Source: Paenibacillus phyllosphaerae (GTDB taxonomy: Bacteria; Bacillota; Bacilli; Paenibacillales; Paenibacillaceae). Taken from it: a stretch of 64,000 nt of DNA. Of the stretch, positions 42,096 through 51,425 are shown piece by piece. The stretch covers positions 20,796 to 84,795 of the forward strand of contig NZ_JACHXK010000013.1 of assembly GCF_014192105.1 (NCBI RefSeq). The letters are read 5' to 3'. The stretch's first letter is position 1. Every line of letters begins with the position of its first letter. The notes under the pieces were generated by a model that ran no database searches, was not told the DNA's origin, and saw only the letters and a program-made list of their open reading frames with translations. Both the position numbers and the translations under genes were made by a program.

Positions 42096-43721
42096 CTACG
42101 TAAGCAGCGCTCTTGCCTCGCGCACGGCGCGTTCAAGCGCAATCGGCGAATATTCCCGCCAAGGATCCGAAGGCAGCATATGCACATGCCCCAGCCGAAC
42201 GGCCGGAATGCTCTGCCACCTCGGATCGGCTTGCAGCGCCTTCCATTCCGCCAGCGTCTCGGTCTCATGGCACACCATCATCAGGATCCGGTCCGCGCCG
42301 ATGGCAGAGAGCTTCTCGACGTTCAGCGGCACGTCTCGGTCTCCCGTCTGAATCTGCACAGCCGCCTCCACCTGCAGATCGCCGAACAATACCTCGTCTA
42401 TCGTCCGATTGTGCGTCGCATACAGCCGGTTCTTCAGCATCCGGACTGCCAGCACCCGCTCCCCGCCGATGTGCCTGCGAATCGCGTCGGCCGCTTCTGC
42501 CGCCGTACGTTCGTAAGCGGCGAGCCAACGGTTGGCCTCCGCCGTCTCGCCCAGGAAGTCCGCCAATACCAATAACTGCTCCCGCCAGCTGCCTTCGGGG
42601 ATATAGAACACGGGCGCAATCCGCTCGATCCGGTTCCGCTGTTCCTCCGTCAGCTCGCTAAGGCCGACAATGAGGTCCGGCTTGGCGGCCTCAAGCGCGG
42701 CCGCATTCTCTTCCCATTCCTGCGATTGCCGGAATCCGTTCAGATGGACGAGGATTTCTTCCCCGTAGGTGCGATAGTAATATCCCGTCCACTTCGGATG
42801 CAGGGGCGCCGCATACGGCATAATGCCAAGGGCCAGCAGATGTCCGATGACAGGCGCGCCAAAAGCCGCGATTTTGCGGCGACGGCTCTGAATATAAGCG
42901 CTTGGCGATACGCCGACCTCCTGCTTGAAGCGCCGGCTGAAGTAGAATTCGTCGCTGTAGCCGACCTCGTGAGCAATATCCCTTAGCCGGAGATCAGACT
43001 GCAGCATCAGCTGCTTCGCTTTGCTGATCCTAAGGCGCGTTACCTCATCCATGACGCTGATCCCGTACGTCTTCTTATATAAGTCGGCAAAGTATTTCGG
43101 ACTCAGCTCGGCCACCTTCGCAAGCAGATCGATCGTCAAATTGTCCGACGCATGCGCCTCCATATAGGCTCTCGTCCGTTCCAGCGCGGAATGCGAGCTT
43201 CCTTCGGCCTGACTCGTCAGTGTCACAAGCCGGTACAACAGTTCCATGAACGCAAGCTGGCTTCGGAAACGGCCATGCTCCTCCCCGCTGTGCCACAACT
43301 TGCGAATTTCCTCGCAACGGCTCACGGCACCTTCCGCGGAGGAAGGGATAATCTCTTCCCGGCCGCCCAGCAGCTGCACGCCTTTGACTCTCTCCAGCCT
43401 GCTGCCTCTTGCCGCGTCCCGGAACAGATCGAACCGGATGACCGTAAGCTCCATCTCCGAGGCCGGGTCGCATTCGATGCCGAACGTCTGCTCCGGAGCG
43501 CAGCAATATACGCCTCCCTTGGTTAACCGGCACGACCGGCTATCCCGCGTCAGCCAGCCCTCTCCCTGCTTGATTACGATGAACACATAGGTAGCCGCCA
43601 GCTGGTTCGGCACGCGGTAACCTCCTGCCCCCTTAACGCCTTCTATCCCGCGCAGCCGAACCGTCAAGCTGTCGAAGTTCAGCTTCTCCCGGATCTCCTC
43701 GAACGGGTATGGCTTGGCCAT
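42096..43721 (-). CDS. AraC regulator fused to a siderophore-binding domain (Btr-like)
   Basis: 541 residues in three parts: an AraC-type sensing N-terminus (1-165), two helix-turn-helix motifs (about 175-275: DLLAKVAELSPKYFADLYKKTYGISVMDEVTRLRI, RDIAHEVGYSDEFYFSRRFKQEVGVSPSAYIQSRR) and a periplasmic-binding-protein-like iron-siderophore domain (about 285-541: ALGIMPYAAPLHPKWTGYYYRTYGEEI, AAKPDLIVGLSELTEEQRNRIERIAPVFYI). This is the architecture of B. subtilis Btr, which activates feuABC when it binds bacillibactin. It should therefore activate the operon downstream. It has its own Fur box. AGGAGG precedes ATG. Confidence 0.9.
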   Translation of the reverse strand: MAKPYPFEEIREKLNFDSLTVRLRGIEGVKGAGGYRVPNQLAATYVFIVIKQGEGWLTRDSRSCRLTKGGVYCCAPEQTFGIECDPASEMELTVIRFDLFRDAARGSRLERVKGVQLLGGREEIIPSSAEGAVSRCEEIRKLWHSGEEHGRFRSQLAFMELLYRLVTLTSQAEGSSHSALERTRAYMEAHASDNLTIDLLAKVAELSPKYFADLYKKTYGISVMDEVTRLRISKAKQLMLQSDLRLRDIAHEVGYSDEFYFSRRFKQEVGVSPSAYIQSRRRKIAAFGAPVIGHLLALGIMPYAAPLHPKWTGYYYRTYGEEILVHLNGFRQSQEWEENAAALEAAKPDLIVGLSELTEEQRNRIERIAPVFYIPEGSWREQLLVLADFLGETAEANRWLAAYERTAAEAADAIRRHIGGERVLAVRMLKNRLYATHNRTIDEVLFGDLQVEAAVQIQTGDRDVPLNVEKLSAIGADRILMMVCHETETLAEWKALQADPRWQSIPAVRLGHVHMLPSDPWREYSPIALERAVREARALLT

Positions 43722-43779
43722 GCTCCCCGCCTCCTCTTTATCGCTTTCATCAGACCGTGCCTATCACTACCCTCTGAAG

Positions 43780-43813
43780 TGATAATGATTCTCATTCTAA
43801 ATTAAGTATAGCA
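43780..43813 (-). promoter_or_regulatory. Fur box and extended -10 promoter of the AraC-PBP regulator
   Basis: Reverse-strand TGCTATACT (43805-43813) is an extended -10; the Fur box TGATAAT-G-ATTCTCA occupies 43780-43794 across the expected start site. Confidence 0.78.
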
Positions 43814-43947
43814 AAGGATCGTCCTCATGCCTAGCTTTACCTCACTTGTATATTCCGGGGATAACCTGCCGATACCTGATGCTGTAACAAGCTTTTTGCA
43901 ACCAATTGCGACTTTGAATCGTCAGAATAGCAGGAGGTGCTTACACG

Positions 43948-44841
43948 ATGAATAAATCCAAACGCATCGCAGCTGCGCTGCTTACGGCCGTCCTGGCGGT
44001 CTCTCTGGCAGCTTGCAACTCGAACAACGAAGCACAGACGCCTGCTAACAATCAAGGGCAAGAAACGAATGGGGACGAAGGCAACACCAATACAGGGGTT
44101 ACCGAGCCTGCCGCGCCGGAGGCTGAAGGCAGTACGCTCACGGCTGTCGGCAGCTACACGGGACAGATGGACACGACTTCGATTGAAGTTATTCTGCCGG
44201 AAGGACCGACTGCCTTCCAATTCGGCGACAGCTTCGACCCGGCTGTGCTGGAGCAACTGCAAGAGAATGACGCCGTGGAAGTCGAGTATACAGAGAAATC
44301 GACGGATGGCGTGAAGCAGCGGTTCGTGACGAAGCTTACGAAAGTCGCGGCTGCCGAACAAGGCGGCGGCGAATCGGGCAGCCGACCGGCCACGCAGGAC
44401 TTCGAGATGGAGCTCGAAGGGATGAAAGAGACCCGTACGGCGAAACTGGCCGAGGGCAACGGGTACTCGCTGTACGTCTTCGACATGTTCACGTTCGATG
44501 CCGCGGCTAACAAGCTATATATGACGGCTTTCCCGGACTACTCGGTTGAGATTGTACCGCTCGCCCCGGACTATACGCTGGAGGACGTGCACAAGGAAGC
44601 CGTGGAGACATTAGCTTCCACCGGCGAGGTCCATGAGCTGAAGGGCGAAGAAATTACGGCCAACATGCGTGATGCGAAGCTGTTCCTGTTAGCTAGCACC
44701 GAGAAGGTGACGAAAGAAGTCATCGTCAAAGAAATCGACGGCGCTGCTTATCAGTTCAACGTCAATATTCCGGTGGGTGAAGCGAATGATGGCTTCGGCA
44801 CGCACGCGTTCCTGTCCCTTAATTCCATTGCAAGCAACTAA
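43948..44841 (+). CDS. Lipoprotein of unknown function (first of a pair)
   Basis: 297 residues. Lipobox SLAAC with C23 and a Thr/Glu/Asn-rich tether (24-65). Residues about 70-130 (VGSYTGQMDTTSIEVILPEGPTAFQFGDSF, LQENDAVEVEYTEKS) look like a small beta-barrel, and about 155-290 a second domain with YSLYVFDMFTFDAAANKLYMTAFPDYSVEIVPL. Not recognised beyond this. AGGAGG precedes ATG. It lies 38 bases upstream of another lipoprotein gene, so they are likely an operon. Confidence 0.7.
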   Translation: MNKSKRIAAALLTAVLAVSLAACNSNNEAQTPANNQGQETNGDEGNTNTGVTEPAAPEAEGSTLTAVGSYTGQMDTTSIEVILPEGPTAFQFGDSFDPAVLEQLQENDAVEVEYTEKSTDGVKQRFVTKLTKVAAAEQGGGESGSRPATQDFEMELEGMKETRTAKLAEGNGYSLYVFDMFTFDAAANKLYMTAFPDYSVEIVPLAPDYTLEDVHKEAVETLASTGEVHELKGEEITANMRDAKLFLLASTEKVTKEVIVKEIDGAAYQFNVNIPVGEANDGFGTHAFLSLNSIASN

Positions 44842-44879
44842 TAGGGCATCATGTTCGGCCACAAAAGGAGCTGCTGCCG

Positions 44880-45701
44880 ATGAAACGCAAGTCTATCCTG
44901 CGCACGTCTGCCGTTCTCGTGCTCGCCGCCGCCTTGGTCAGCGCCTGCGGAAGCAAGGAACAGAACGACGTTCCGTCTGCTCCGCAAGCTAGCGCACCGG
45001 ATGACGGCGTCAGCGGGCAAGCGGGCGGAGAAGTCGACAATCCGGCCGGACAGCCGGTCGCCGCATCTCCGGAGTCGATTCGCTCGTTCTTAAGCGAAGC
45101 CGATTTCAAGAACGGCGATATTTATCTGAACGGCGGTAAGCTGCATGTCAACGTCGTCGGACTGACGGCGGAGATCGAGCGGCAGTTCGCAGCACGGTTC
45201 ACGGCGGACACGTACGTCCTGCACGATGCAAAATTCTCGATCCTAGAGCTTGAGGCCGCCCAGCAGAAGCTGATGGATAGCGGGCTTTTTGACCGATACA
45301 ACATCATGGGCTCCAGCGTCGACGTGATTAACAACCAAGTGAGTCTCGATCTGCCTGAGGAGAACAAGGACGGCGTCGCGGTGATCGAAGAGGCGCTGGG
45401 CAAGGATATCGTGGCCATCCATGTCGCCGCGCTCGGCGAACCGGAGATTGTCGGGGTCATCACGACCGTTGATACGGAGGGCAAACGCGTTCTTATTCAG
45501 GAGGAAGGCTCGCCGGAGCCGAACTACTGGTTCTCCTGGCAAGATGATTCCATGCTGGAGAATGCGGCAGGCAAGCAAGCCGAATTCGCGGACTTCTCCG
45601 TGGGTACAACGGTTCAGATCTGGTCTACGGGCGCCGTAGCGGACTCGATGCCAGCTCAAGGGACGATCCGCAAGATGGCGATCGCTCCGGATTCCAAATA
45701 A
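44880..45701 (+). CDS. Lipoprotein with a C-terminal DUF3221-like domain (second of a pair)
   Basis: 273 residues. Lipobox LVSAC with C23, an Ala/Pro/Gly tether, a middle domain (about 60-175: NGDIYLNGGKLHVNVVGL, DRYNIMGSSVDVINNQVSLDLPEE) that resembles the N-terminal part of peptidase-inhibitor-like or 'YfmI-type' proteins, and a C-terminal OB-like segment (about 182-270: EIVGVITTVDTEGKRVLIQEEG, SVGTTVQIWSTGAVADSMPAQGTI) of DUF3221 character. The function is unknown; the domain occurs in Bacillus exported proteins. Confidence 0.72.
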   Translation: MKRKSILRTSAVLVLAAALVSACGSKEQNDVPSAPQASAPDDGVSGQAGGEVDNPAGQPVAASPESIRSFLSEADFKNGDIYLNGGKLHVNVVGLTAEIERQFAARFTADTYVLHDAKFSILELEAAQQKLMDSGLFDRYNIMGSSVDVINNQVSLDLPEENKDGVAVIEEALGKDIVAIHVAALGEPEIVGVITTVDTEGKRVLIQEEGSPEPNYWFSWQDDSMLENAAGKQAEFADFSVGTTVQIWSTGAVADSMPAQGTIRKMAIAPDSK

Positions 45702-45714
45702 GCAGGCAACGAAG

Positions 45715-45763
45715 AAGCCCCCGATAACCGCACATCCAGATGTGCCGGTGGTCGGAGGCTTTT
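45715..45763. terminator. Bidirectional terminator between lipoprotein and LLM genes
   Basis: AAGCCCCCGA pairs with TCGGAGGCTT (one mismatch), enclosing an inner GCACATC/GATGTGC hairpin, followed by TTTTG; located between convergent genes. Confidence 0.78.
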
Positions 45764-45794
45764 GCGTGTGAAGCTATGTTGCTCAGCGATCTGC

Positions 45795-46808
45795 TTACGC
45801 TTGGTCTGCAAGCACGAACGCTTCCGCGAGCAGCTCGTACGAGCGGCGCTTGGCCGCGAAATCATGGACCATCGTAGCGACCATAATTTCATTGGTACCG
45901 TACGTATCCGCCAGGCGGAGCAGCTCGTATTTGACCGTCTCAGGCGAACCGATGACGATCCGTTTGCGATTCTCTTGAATGCGCATCCGCTCGATCGGCG
46001 TGAAGCTGCCCGTCGGCACTTTCTCCGGCGGCAGCAGTCCGCCCGAGAGCTTGCCCTGCTCCAGCAGCAGGAACTGGTAGTCGAAGCTTGACGCCAGGCG
46101 CTCCGCTTCCTCGTCCGTATCCGCGCAGATCGCGAATATGCTGACCATCGCCTGCGGCCCGGTCCCGGACACATTCGGGGTAAAATGCTCCCGGTACGCC
46201 TTCACGGCATACGCGCCGCCAGCACCGTTAATGAACTGCGCGAACGAGAAGGATAACCCCAGATCCGCTGCCAACCCGGCACTGTCGCCGCTGGATCCGA
46301 GCAGCCATACCTCCGGTGCCGAATCGATTGCGGGCGAAGCGATCAGGCCGCCGAAGCGGTGATCTCCCTTCGGGACGGTACCGAAATAATGGAGCAGGTC
46401 CTCGACCTGCTGCGGGTAGCGGTCAACGCCGCCCATTCGGCCCTCCTGCAGCGCCCTCGTCGCGATCGGCATGCCGCCCGGCGCCCGGCCCAAACCCAGA
46501 TCGATCCGGCCGGGATACAGCGCCTCAAGGAGACGGAAATTCTCCGCTACCTTGTACGCGCTGTAATGCGGCAGCATCACTCCGCCGGAGCCGACGCGAA
46601 TCGTATTCGTCTGCGCCGCCACGGCGGCGATCAGCACCTCGGGGCTCGAATGGCCCAAGCCTGTCGTATTATGATGCTCGGACATCCAGAAACGATGGTA
46701 TCCGAGCTTCTCCGTTAACTTCGCCAGCTCGATCGTCTCGAGCAGCGCTTCTCTAGACGTAGCGCCTTCCGGCACCGGCGTCTGGTCTAGTACGCTTAGT
46801 CGTAACAT
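45795..46808 (-). CDS. Luciferase-like (LLM class) flavin-dependent monooxygenase
   Basis: Start at ATG 46808 (MLRLSVLDQTPVPEGATSREALLETIELAKLTEKLGYHRFWMSEHHN) behind AGGAGGG. 337 residues. The N-terminal signature LGYHRFWMSEHH and the VGSGGVMLPHYSAYKVAENFRLLEALYPGRIDLGLGRAPGG run mark the MsnO8/YwcH-type alkanal-monooxygenase-like subgroup that uses reduced FMN. The substrate cannot be predicted. Single gene facing the lipoprotein pair. Confidence 0.9.
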   Translation of the reverse strand: MLRLSVLDQTPVPEGATSREALLETIELAKLTEKLGYHRFWMSEHHNTTGLGHSSPEVLIAAVAAQTNTIRVGSGGVMLPHYSAYKVAENFRLLEALYPGRIDLGLGRAPGGMPIATRALQEGRMGGVDRYPQQVEDLLHYFGTVPKGDHRFGGLIASPAIDSAPEVWLLGSSGDSAGLAADLGLSFSFAQFINGAGGAYAVKAYREHFTPNVSGTGPQAMVSIFAICADTDEEAERLASSFDYQFLLLEQGKLSGGLLPPEKVPTGSFTPIERMRIQENRKRIVIGSPETVKYELLRLADTYGTNEIMVATMVHDFAAKRRSYELLAEAFVLADQA

Positions 46809-46923
46809 GTGAATTGCCCTCCTTAGTAACATTACGAGTTGCCCTCCTTATCGTGCGGCCAATCGTATTTACTAACAATAGTATAGTTTATTTAGGAAAT
46901 AATACAAGTGCAGCCTCCCAAGC

Positions 46924-47059
46924 CCCTCCATTGGAGGGAACCAAGGGCTACCGCCCTCAGGACACCGTTTTATCGCCTCGCCCCTTCAACCTTTCCTTCA
47001 CCTCGCCCCTTCCCCCTCCATTGGAGGGGAACCAGAGGGCAACTGCCCTCTGGACACCC
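46924..47059. repeat. Two copies of a CCTCCATTGGAGG ... GCCCTC-GGACACC element
   Basis: Copies at 46924-46966 and 47013-47059. Each has two small hairpins: CCTCCA-TT-GGAGG and AGGGC/GCCCT. The spacer between them repeats CCTCGCCCCTTC (46977 and 47002). Part of a 670-base non-coding gap (46809-47481). Confidence 0.75.
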
Positions 47060-47219
47060 GTAATCGGCGTGGCTCGTTACGCGGCCGTCTTCGATGTGTC
47101 CTTTCGGCGTTGGACCGCTTTTGTCCCTGCGGAGAGTCGGTTAAGGAACGACCGCCTTCCCTGCATGGGACAAAGCTCTGGCTTCGAGCTTCGTTCGTTA
47201 CTTTGATGCCTTGGGGAGC

Positions 47220-47379
47220 AGACCTGGGGGTCTCGTGAACGTTGCAGGTTATGTGCTGACTCCCGCTTGACGTCCACTTTGTGGACACGCTCTAGTTCTA
47301 AGAGAGTAGACCTGGCCCTTCGTGCAGATTGCGTCTTACCCTGCTGACCCTCGCTTTACGTCCACTTTGTGGACACGCT
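47220..47379. repeat. Two copies of a 72-bp repeat ending in a GTCCAC-TTT-GTGGAC hairpin
   Basis: Copies at 47220-47291 and 47308-47379, both starting AGACCTGG and ending CGTCCACTTTGTGGACACGCT, with variable middles. No ORF is credible across them. They share the gap with the element at 46924-47059; the remainder of the gap (47060-47219) shows nothing recognisable. Confidence 0.8.
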
Positions 47380-47425
47380 TCTTTTCTTTCGTATTTCTTT
47401 GTTTTGTTCCCTTCGTAAACAAAAC

Positions 47426-47464
47426 GAAGCTGGCAGATCCGATTTGTCGTATTCTGCCAGCTTC
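47426..47464 (-). terminator. Terminator of the polyamine-transport operon
   Basis: GAAGCTGGCAGA and TCTGCCAGCTTC form a perfect 12-bp stem with a 15-base loop; on the reverse strand GTTTTGTTT follows. It lies 18 bases beyond the potD stop. Confidence 0.9.
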
Positions 47465-47481
47465 GCTTGGGGTTTATGCGG

Positions 47482-48555
47482 TTATTTGCGGTGCATTTTG
47501 AATTCGAGGAACAGCTCGTTGTAGTGCGCGAGCATTTTTTTGCCTAGATTATCGTAGACTTCGAGCTTCTCCGTCAGCTCCGGGCTTGGGTAGAACCGCT
47601 CGTCGCCCGAGATGTCTTCCGGCAACAACGCCAGCGCGTCCTTGTTCGGCGTGGAATAGCCGACGTACTCGGCATTCTGCGCGGCGTGCTCCGGGTCGAG
47701 CATGAAGTTCATGAAGGCGTACGCGCCCTCGATGTTGCGCGCCGTCTTCGGGATGACCATGTTGTCGAACCAGAGGTTCGAGCCCTCTTCCGGCACGACG
47801 TAATCGAGCTTCTCGTTCTCGCCCATAATCTCGGACGCATCGCCGGACCAGACGACGCCGACGGCCGCTTCCTCGTTGGCCAGCAGCATCTTGATCTCAT
47901 CCCCGACGATCGCCTTAATATTCGGCGTGAGCGCGGCAAGCTTGCTTTTGGCTTCTTGCAGATGCGCCTCGTCCGTATCGTTGAGCGAGTAATGCAGGCT
48001 GTTGAGGCCGAAGCCGATGACCTCGCGCGCCCCGTCCACGAGCAGAATCTGGTTCTTCAGCGCCGGATCCCACAGGTCGTTCCAGCTTGTCGGCGCCTTG
48101 CCGTCCAGCAGTTCCGCATTGTATACGATGCCGACCGTTCCCCAGAAATACGGGATCGAATATTCGTTATTCGGATCGAACGAGAGGTTCATGAACCGCT
48201 CGTCGATATGCGTAAGGTTCGGCAGCTTGCTGTGATCGATCGGCAGCAGCAGGTTGTCTTCCTTCATTTTGCTGATCGCATATTCGGAAGGGACGCTAAT
48301 ATCGAACGTGGTGCCCCCCTGCTCGATCTTCGTCATCATCGCCTCGTTCGAATCGAACGTCTGGTAGATGACCTTAATGCCGGTCTCCTCCTCGAACGCC
48401 GCGATCAGTTCCGGATCGATATAATCGCCCCAGTTATAGATCGTCAGCGTGTTGCCGCCGGAATACCCTTGCGACGAGTTCAAGTACGACGTGACGTACA
48501 TCAGCGCAAAAGCGGCGATAAACACCGACGCGAACAAACGGATCAGCTGCTTCAT
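47482..48555 (-). CDS. potD: Spermidine/putrescine-binding protein
   Basis: 357 residues. NTLTIYNWGDYIDPELIAAFEEETGIKVIYQTFDSNEAMMTKIEQGGTTFDISVPSEYAI is the PotD/PotF signature. The N-terminus has one hydrophobic stretch (about 5-23) but no lipobox cysteine, so unlike most Gram-positive binding proteins it must be held by an uncleaved membrane helix or be released. It overlaps potC by four bases (ATGA). It captures spermidine or putrescine for the PotABC importer. Confidence 0.94.
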   Translation of the reverse strand: MKQLIRLFASVFIAAFALMYVTSYLNSSQGYSGGNTLTIYNWGDYIDPELIAAFEEETGIKVIYQTFDSNEAMMTKIEQGGTTFDISVPSEYAISKMKEDNLLLPIDHSKLPNLTHIDERFMNLSFDPNNEYSIPYFWGTVGIVYNAELLDGKAPTSWNDLWDPALKNQILLVDGAREVIGFGLNSLHYSLNDTDEAHLQEAKSKLAALTPNIKAIVGDEIKMLLANEEAAVGVVWSGDASEIMGENEKLDYVVPEEGSNLWFDNMVIPKTARNIEGAYAFMNFMLDPEHAAQNAEYVGYSTPNKDALALLPEDISGDERFYPSPELTEKLEVYDNLGKKMLAHYNELFLEFKMHRK

Positions 48556-49373
48556 CGTTTCGCCGCCTCCCCGTCCGTGCTGCGCAGCGTCGTGCGCGGA
48601 TTGCGATTATTAATGAAATAATAGCCGATCACGAGCAATACCGTGAACAAGAACAATAACGTCGACAGCGCATTGATCGACAGCGATACCCCTTGCCGTG
48701 CCCGGGAATAAATCTCGACCGACAGCGTCGAGAAGCCGTTGCCCGTTACGAAGAACGTCACCGCGAAGTCATCGAGCGAGTACGTCAGCGCCATGAAGAA
48801 ACCTGCGAAAATGCCCGGCTTAATATAGGGCAGCACGACTTTCGTGAGCACGTCCCAGCTGCTTGCCCCCAGGTCGCGCGCCGCGTCGATCAGCGTCGAG
48901 CTCATCTCCTGCAGCTTCGGCAGCACCATCAGCACGACGATCGGCACGCTGAACGCGATATGCGACAGCAGAACGGAGGTGAATCCGAGCCGAATCCCGA
49001 TCATCGTGAACAGGATGAGGAACGAAGCGCCGATGATGACGTCGGGACTGACGATAAGCACATTGTTGAGCGAGAGCAGCGTGTTGCGCGGCTGCCTTCT
49101 GCGCACTTGGCGAATCGCCAGCGCCCCGATGACGCCGAGTATGGTCGAGATCGCCGATGATAGGAGCGCGATGACGAACGTGTTGAGCACGATAATGAGC
49201 AGCCGCGTATCCGCGAACACCTCTTCGTACCATTCCAGCGTGAAGCCATCAAAACCATGCATCGTGCCGCCGCTGTTGAAGGAATACACCATCAAGTACA
49301 CGATCGGCGCGTACAAAACCGCGAATACCGCGATTAAATATAAATTCGCAAAACGATTCCCCTTGCTTGTCAT
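48552..49373 (-). CDS. potC: Polyamine ABC transporter permease
   Basis: Start at ATG 49373 ([33 protein letters not shown]), which overlaps the end of potB by four bases and has GGAGGTGAG upstream. 273 residues, six membrane helices; ATPase-contact loop [32 protein letters not shown]. Partner of PotB. Confidence 0.93.
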   Translation of the reverse strand: MTSKGNRFANLYLIAVFAVLYAPIVYLMVYSFNSGGTMHGFDGFTLEWYEEVFADTRLLIIVLNTFVIALLSSAISTILGVIGALAIRQVRRRQPRNTLLSLNNVLIVSPDVIIGASFLILFTMIGIRLGFTSVLLSHIAFSVPIVVLMVLPKLQEMSSTLIDAARDLGASSWDVLTKVVLPYIKPGIFAGFFMALTYSLDDFAVTFFVTGNGFSTLSVEIYSRARQGVSLSINALSTLLFLFTVLLVIGYYFINNRNPRTTLRSTDGEAAKR

Positions 49374-50176
49374 CGCTTCGTTCTCACCTCCCGATTCCCG
49401 GTGAAGAGCATCGTAACGGCCATCGCGATAATAAGGAAGACCGCGATCGTCGCGCCCATCCCCCAATCTTGCGTGACCAGAAAGTGCTGCTCAATCGCGG
49501 TGCCGAGCGTAATGACCCGGTTACCGGCGATGAGCCGCGTAATCATGAAGAGCGACAGCGCCGGGATGAACACGGCTTGGCAGCCGCTCGTGACGCCGCT
49601 GATCGTCAGCGGGAACACCACCCGGCGGAACGTCGTCCAGCCGGAAGCGCCAAGATCGCGCGCGGCGTAGATGAGCGTCGGGTTCATTTCCTCGAGCGCG
49701 TTGAAGATCGGCAGCACCATGAACGGAATGAAAATATAGACCGAGACGAACACGAAGCTGAAGTCGGTAAATAGAATTTGATGACGTCCGAAGCCGAGCG
49801 TATCGAGAACCGCGTTCGTGAAGCCATAGGTGCCGAATAAACCGATGAACGCATAGGTTTTCAGCAGCAGATTAATCCAGCTCGGCAGGATAATGAGCAG
49901 CAGCCATAACTGCTTATGCTTCGTCTTCGTCAGCAAATACGCGGTCGGATACGCCACCAAGAGCGAGAAGAACGTGATCAAGAGCGCGTACCAGAACGAA
50001 TTGAGCGTCATCCGCAAGTAGACCGGCGTGAAGAACTTCGCATAGTTATCGAACGTGAAGTTCCCTTCCACATCGAAGAACGAGTAATAGACGATAAGTA
50101 CGATCGGTGCGATGACGAACAGCGCGATCCACAGCAGGTACGGGACCAGATAGAAGTTGCGCGACCTAACTGCCAT
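49370..50176 (-). CDS. potB: Polyamine ABC transporter permease
   Basis: Start at ATG 50176 ([35 protein letters not shown]); the longer frame upstream is the shadow of potA. It overlaps the potA stop by 11 bases, so translation is coupled. 268 residues, six membrane helices, contact loop [28 protein letters not shown]. Confidence 0.93.
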   Translation of the reverse strand: MAVRSRNFYLVPYLLWIALFVIAPIVLIVYYSFFDVEGNFTFDNYAKFFTPVYLRMTLNSFWYALLITFFSLLVAYPTAYLLTKTKHKQLWLLLIILPSWINLLLKTYAFIGLFGTYGFTNAVLDTLGFGRHQILFTDFSFVFVSVYIFIPFMVLPIFNALEEMNPTLIYAARDLGASGWTTFRRVVFPLTISGVTSGCQAVFIPALSLFMITRLIAGNRVITLGTAIEQHFLVTQDWGMGATIAVFLIIAMAVTMLFTGNREVRTKR

Positions 50177-51287
50177 AACCGCCACCACCGGATCCGTTGT
50201 CCTCGTATGACTCCAGCCGCTTGTCGAATTCCTCCTCGGTCTCGCCGAACCGCATGACATGAATCGCTTCCGGATCAAAATCAAGCCCGATCTGCGCGCC
50301 GACATCCGCACGCTTGGTCGAGTGGACCATCCACTTGTTGCCGGCTTCGTCGCTGCCGAGAATCTCGTAGTGTACACCGCGGAACAGCTGCGATTCGACG
50401 CGGATCTGGAGCTTGCCCTGCCCCTTCGCCGTAATCTCCAAGTCCTCCGGACGCAGCACGACTTCGACCGCTTCGTTCGGCTGCAAGCCTTTGTCGACGC
50501 ACTCGAATGACTTGCCGGCGAACTCGACGACATAATCCGCCTTCATCCGCGCAGGCACGATATTGGATTCCCCGATGAAATCGGCCACGAACCGGTTGAT
50601 CGGCTCATCGTAGATATCGATCGGCGTACCGGTCTGCTGAATCTTCCCTTCGTTCAGGACGAAGATCTCGTCAGACATCGCAAGCGCCTCTTCCTGGTCA
50701 TGCGTAACGAAGATGAACGTAATGCCTAGACGGCGCTGCAGCTCGCGAAGCTCGTATTGCATCTCCGTACGTAGCTTCAGGTCAAGCGCGGAGAGCGGCT
50801 CGTCGAGCAGGATGATCTCCGGCTCGTTGACGATGGCCCGGGCGATCGCGACACGCTGGCGCTGGCCGCCCGACATCTCCGTTATTTCCCGATTCTCGTA
50901 GCCCGCCAGGTTGACGAAACGGAGCGCTTCGGATACTTTGGCCTGAATGTCGGCCTTTGACACCTTTTTCACCCGAAGTCCGAATGCGACATTCTCGAAC
51001 ACGTTCAGATGCGGGAACAACGCATAGTCTTGGAACACCGTGTTCACTTGACGCTTGTTCGCCGGAACGTTGTTAATGATCTTCCCGTTGAAATAAATAT
51101 TCCCCTCGGAGGGCTCGATAAAGCCGGCGATCAGCCGGAGAATGGTCGTTTTGCCGCAGCCCGAAGGACCGAGCAGCGTATAGAATTTGCCTCGCTCCAG
51201 TTCGAAGCTGACATTATTCAGTACAGGCGCGTCTTGATCGTAACGCTTCGTCACCTGCTCAAACCGGATGATCGATGGAGTCGACAT
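50166..51287 (-). CDS. potA: Polyamine ABC transporter ATP-binding protein
   Basis: 373 residues. Walker [10 protein letters not shown], signature [14 protein letters not shown], Walker [14 protein letters not shown], switch histidine in [10 protein letters not shown], and a C-terminal TOBE domain (about 285-360) with an unusual Gly/Tyr-rich tail (GSGGGGYGS). The order potABCD with end-to-end overlaps makes one operon; it energises spermidine/putrescine uptake. GGGGGA lies in the upstream sequence. Confidence 0.94.
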   Translation of the reverse strand: MSTPSIIRFEQVTKRYDQDAPVLNNVSFELERGKFYTLLGPSGCGKTTILRLIAGFIEPSEGNIYFNGKIINNVPANKRQVNTVFQDYALFPHLNVFENVAFGLRVKKVSKADIQAKVSEALRFVNLAGYENREITEMSGGQRQRVAIARAIVNEPEIILLDEPLSALDLKLRTEMQYELRELQRRLGITFIFVTHDQEEALAMSDEIFVLNEGKIQQTGTPIDIYDEPINRFVADFIGESNIVPARMKADYVVEFAGKSFECVDKGLQPNEAVEVVLRPEDLEITAKGQGKLQIRVESQLFRGVHYEILGSDEAGNKWMVHSTKRADVGAQIGLDFDPEAIHVMRFGETEEEFDKRLESYEDNGSGGGGYGS

Positions 51288-51390
51288 CGCCTTTCATCCC
51301 CCTTTCCCACTTTCATGGTTCGATTATTGTCGCTATTATCATAAACGAATTAGTCGTATTTTCCCACTTATAAAGTAAGAACGAACGAAA

Positions 51391-51420
51391 AAGGACAGCG
51401 CCCGAAGCAGCACTGTCCCT
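51391..51420 (-). terminator. Terminator of the purine permease gene
   Basis: AAGGACAG and CTGTCCCTT form the stem six bases beyond the stop at 51426; on the reverse strand it is followed by CTTTTTCG. Confidence 0.75.
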
Positions 51421-51425
51421 TCAAA

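Noticed and set aside
46809..47481. Short ORFs in the repeat gap
   Set aside because: They have no ribosome sites and cross the hairpin elements; the protein sequences are low-complexity.
49370..50533. 387-residue version of PotB
   Set aside because: The first 119 residues are Ser/Arg-rich and lie inside potA; MAVRSRNF at 50176 is the normal start.
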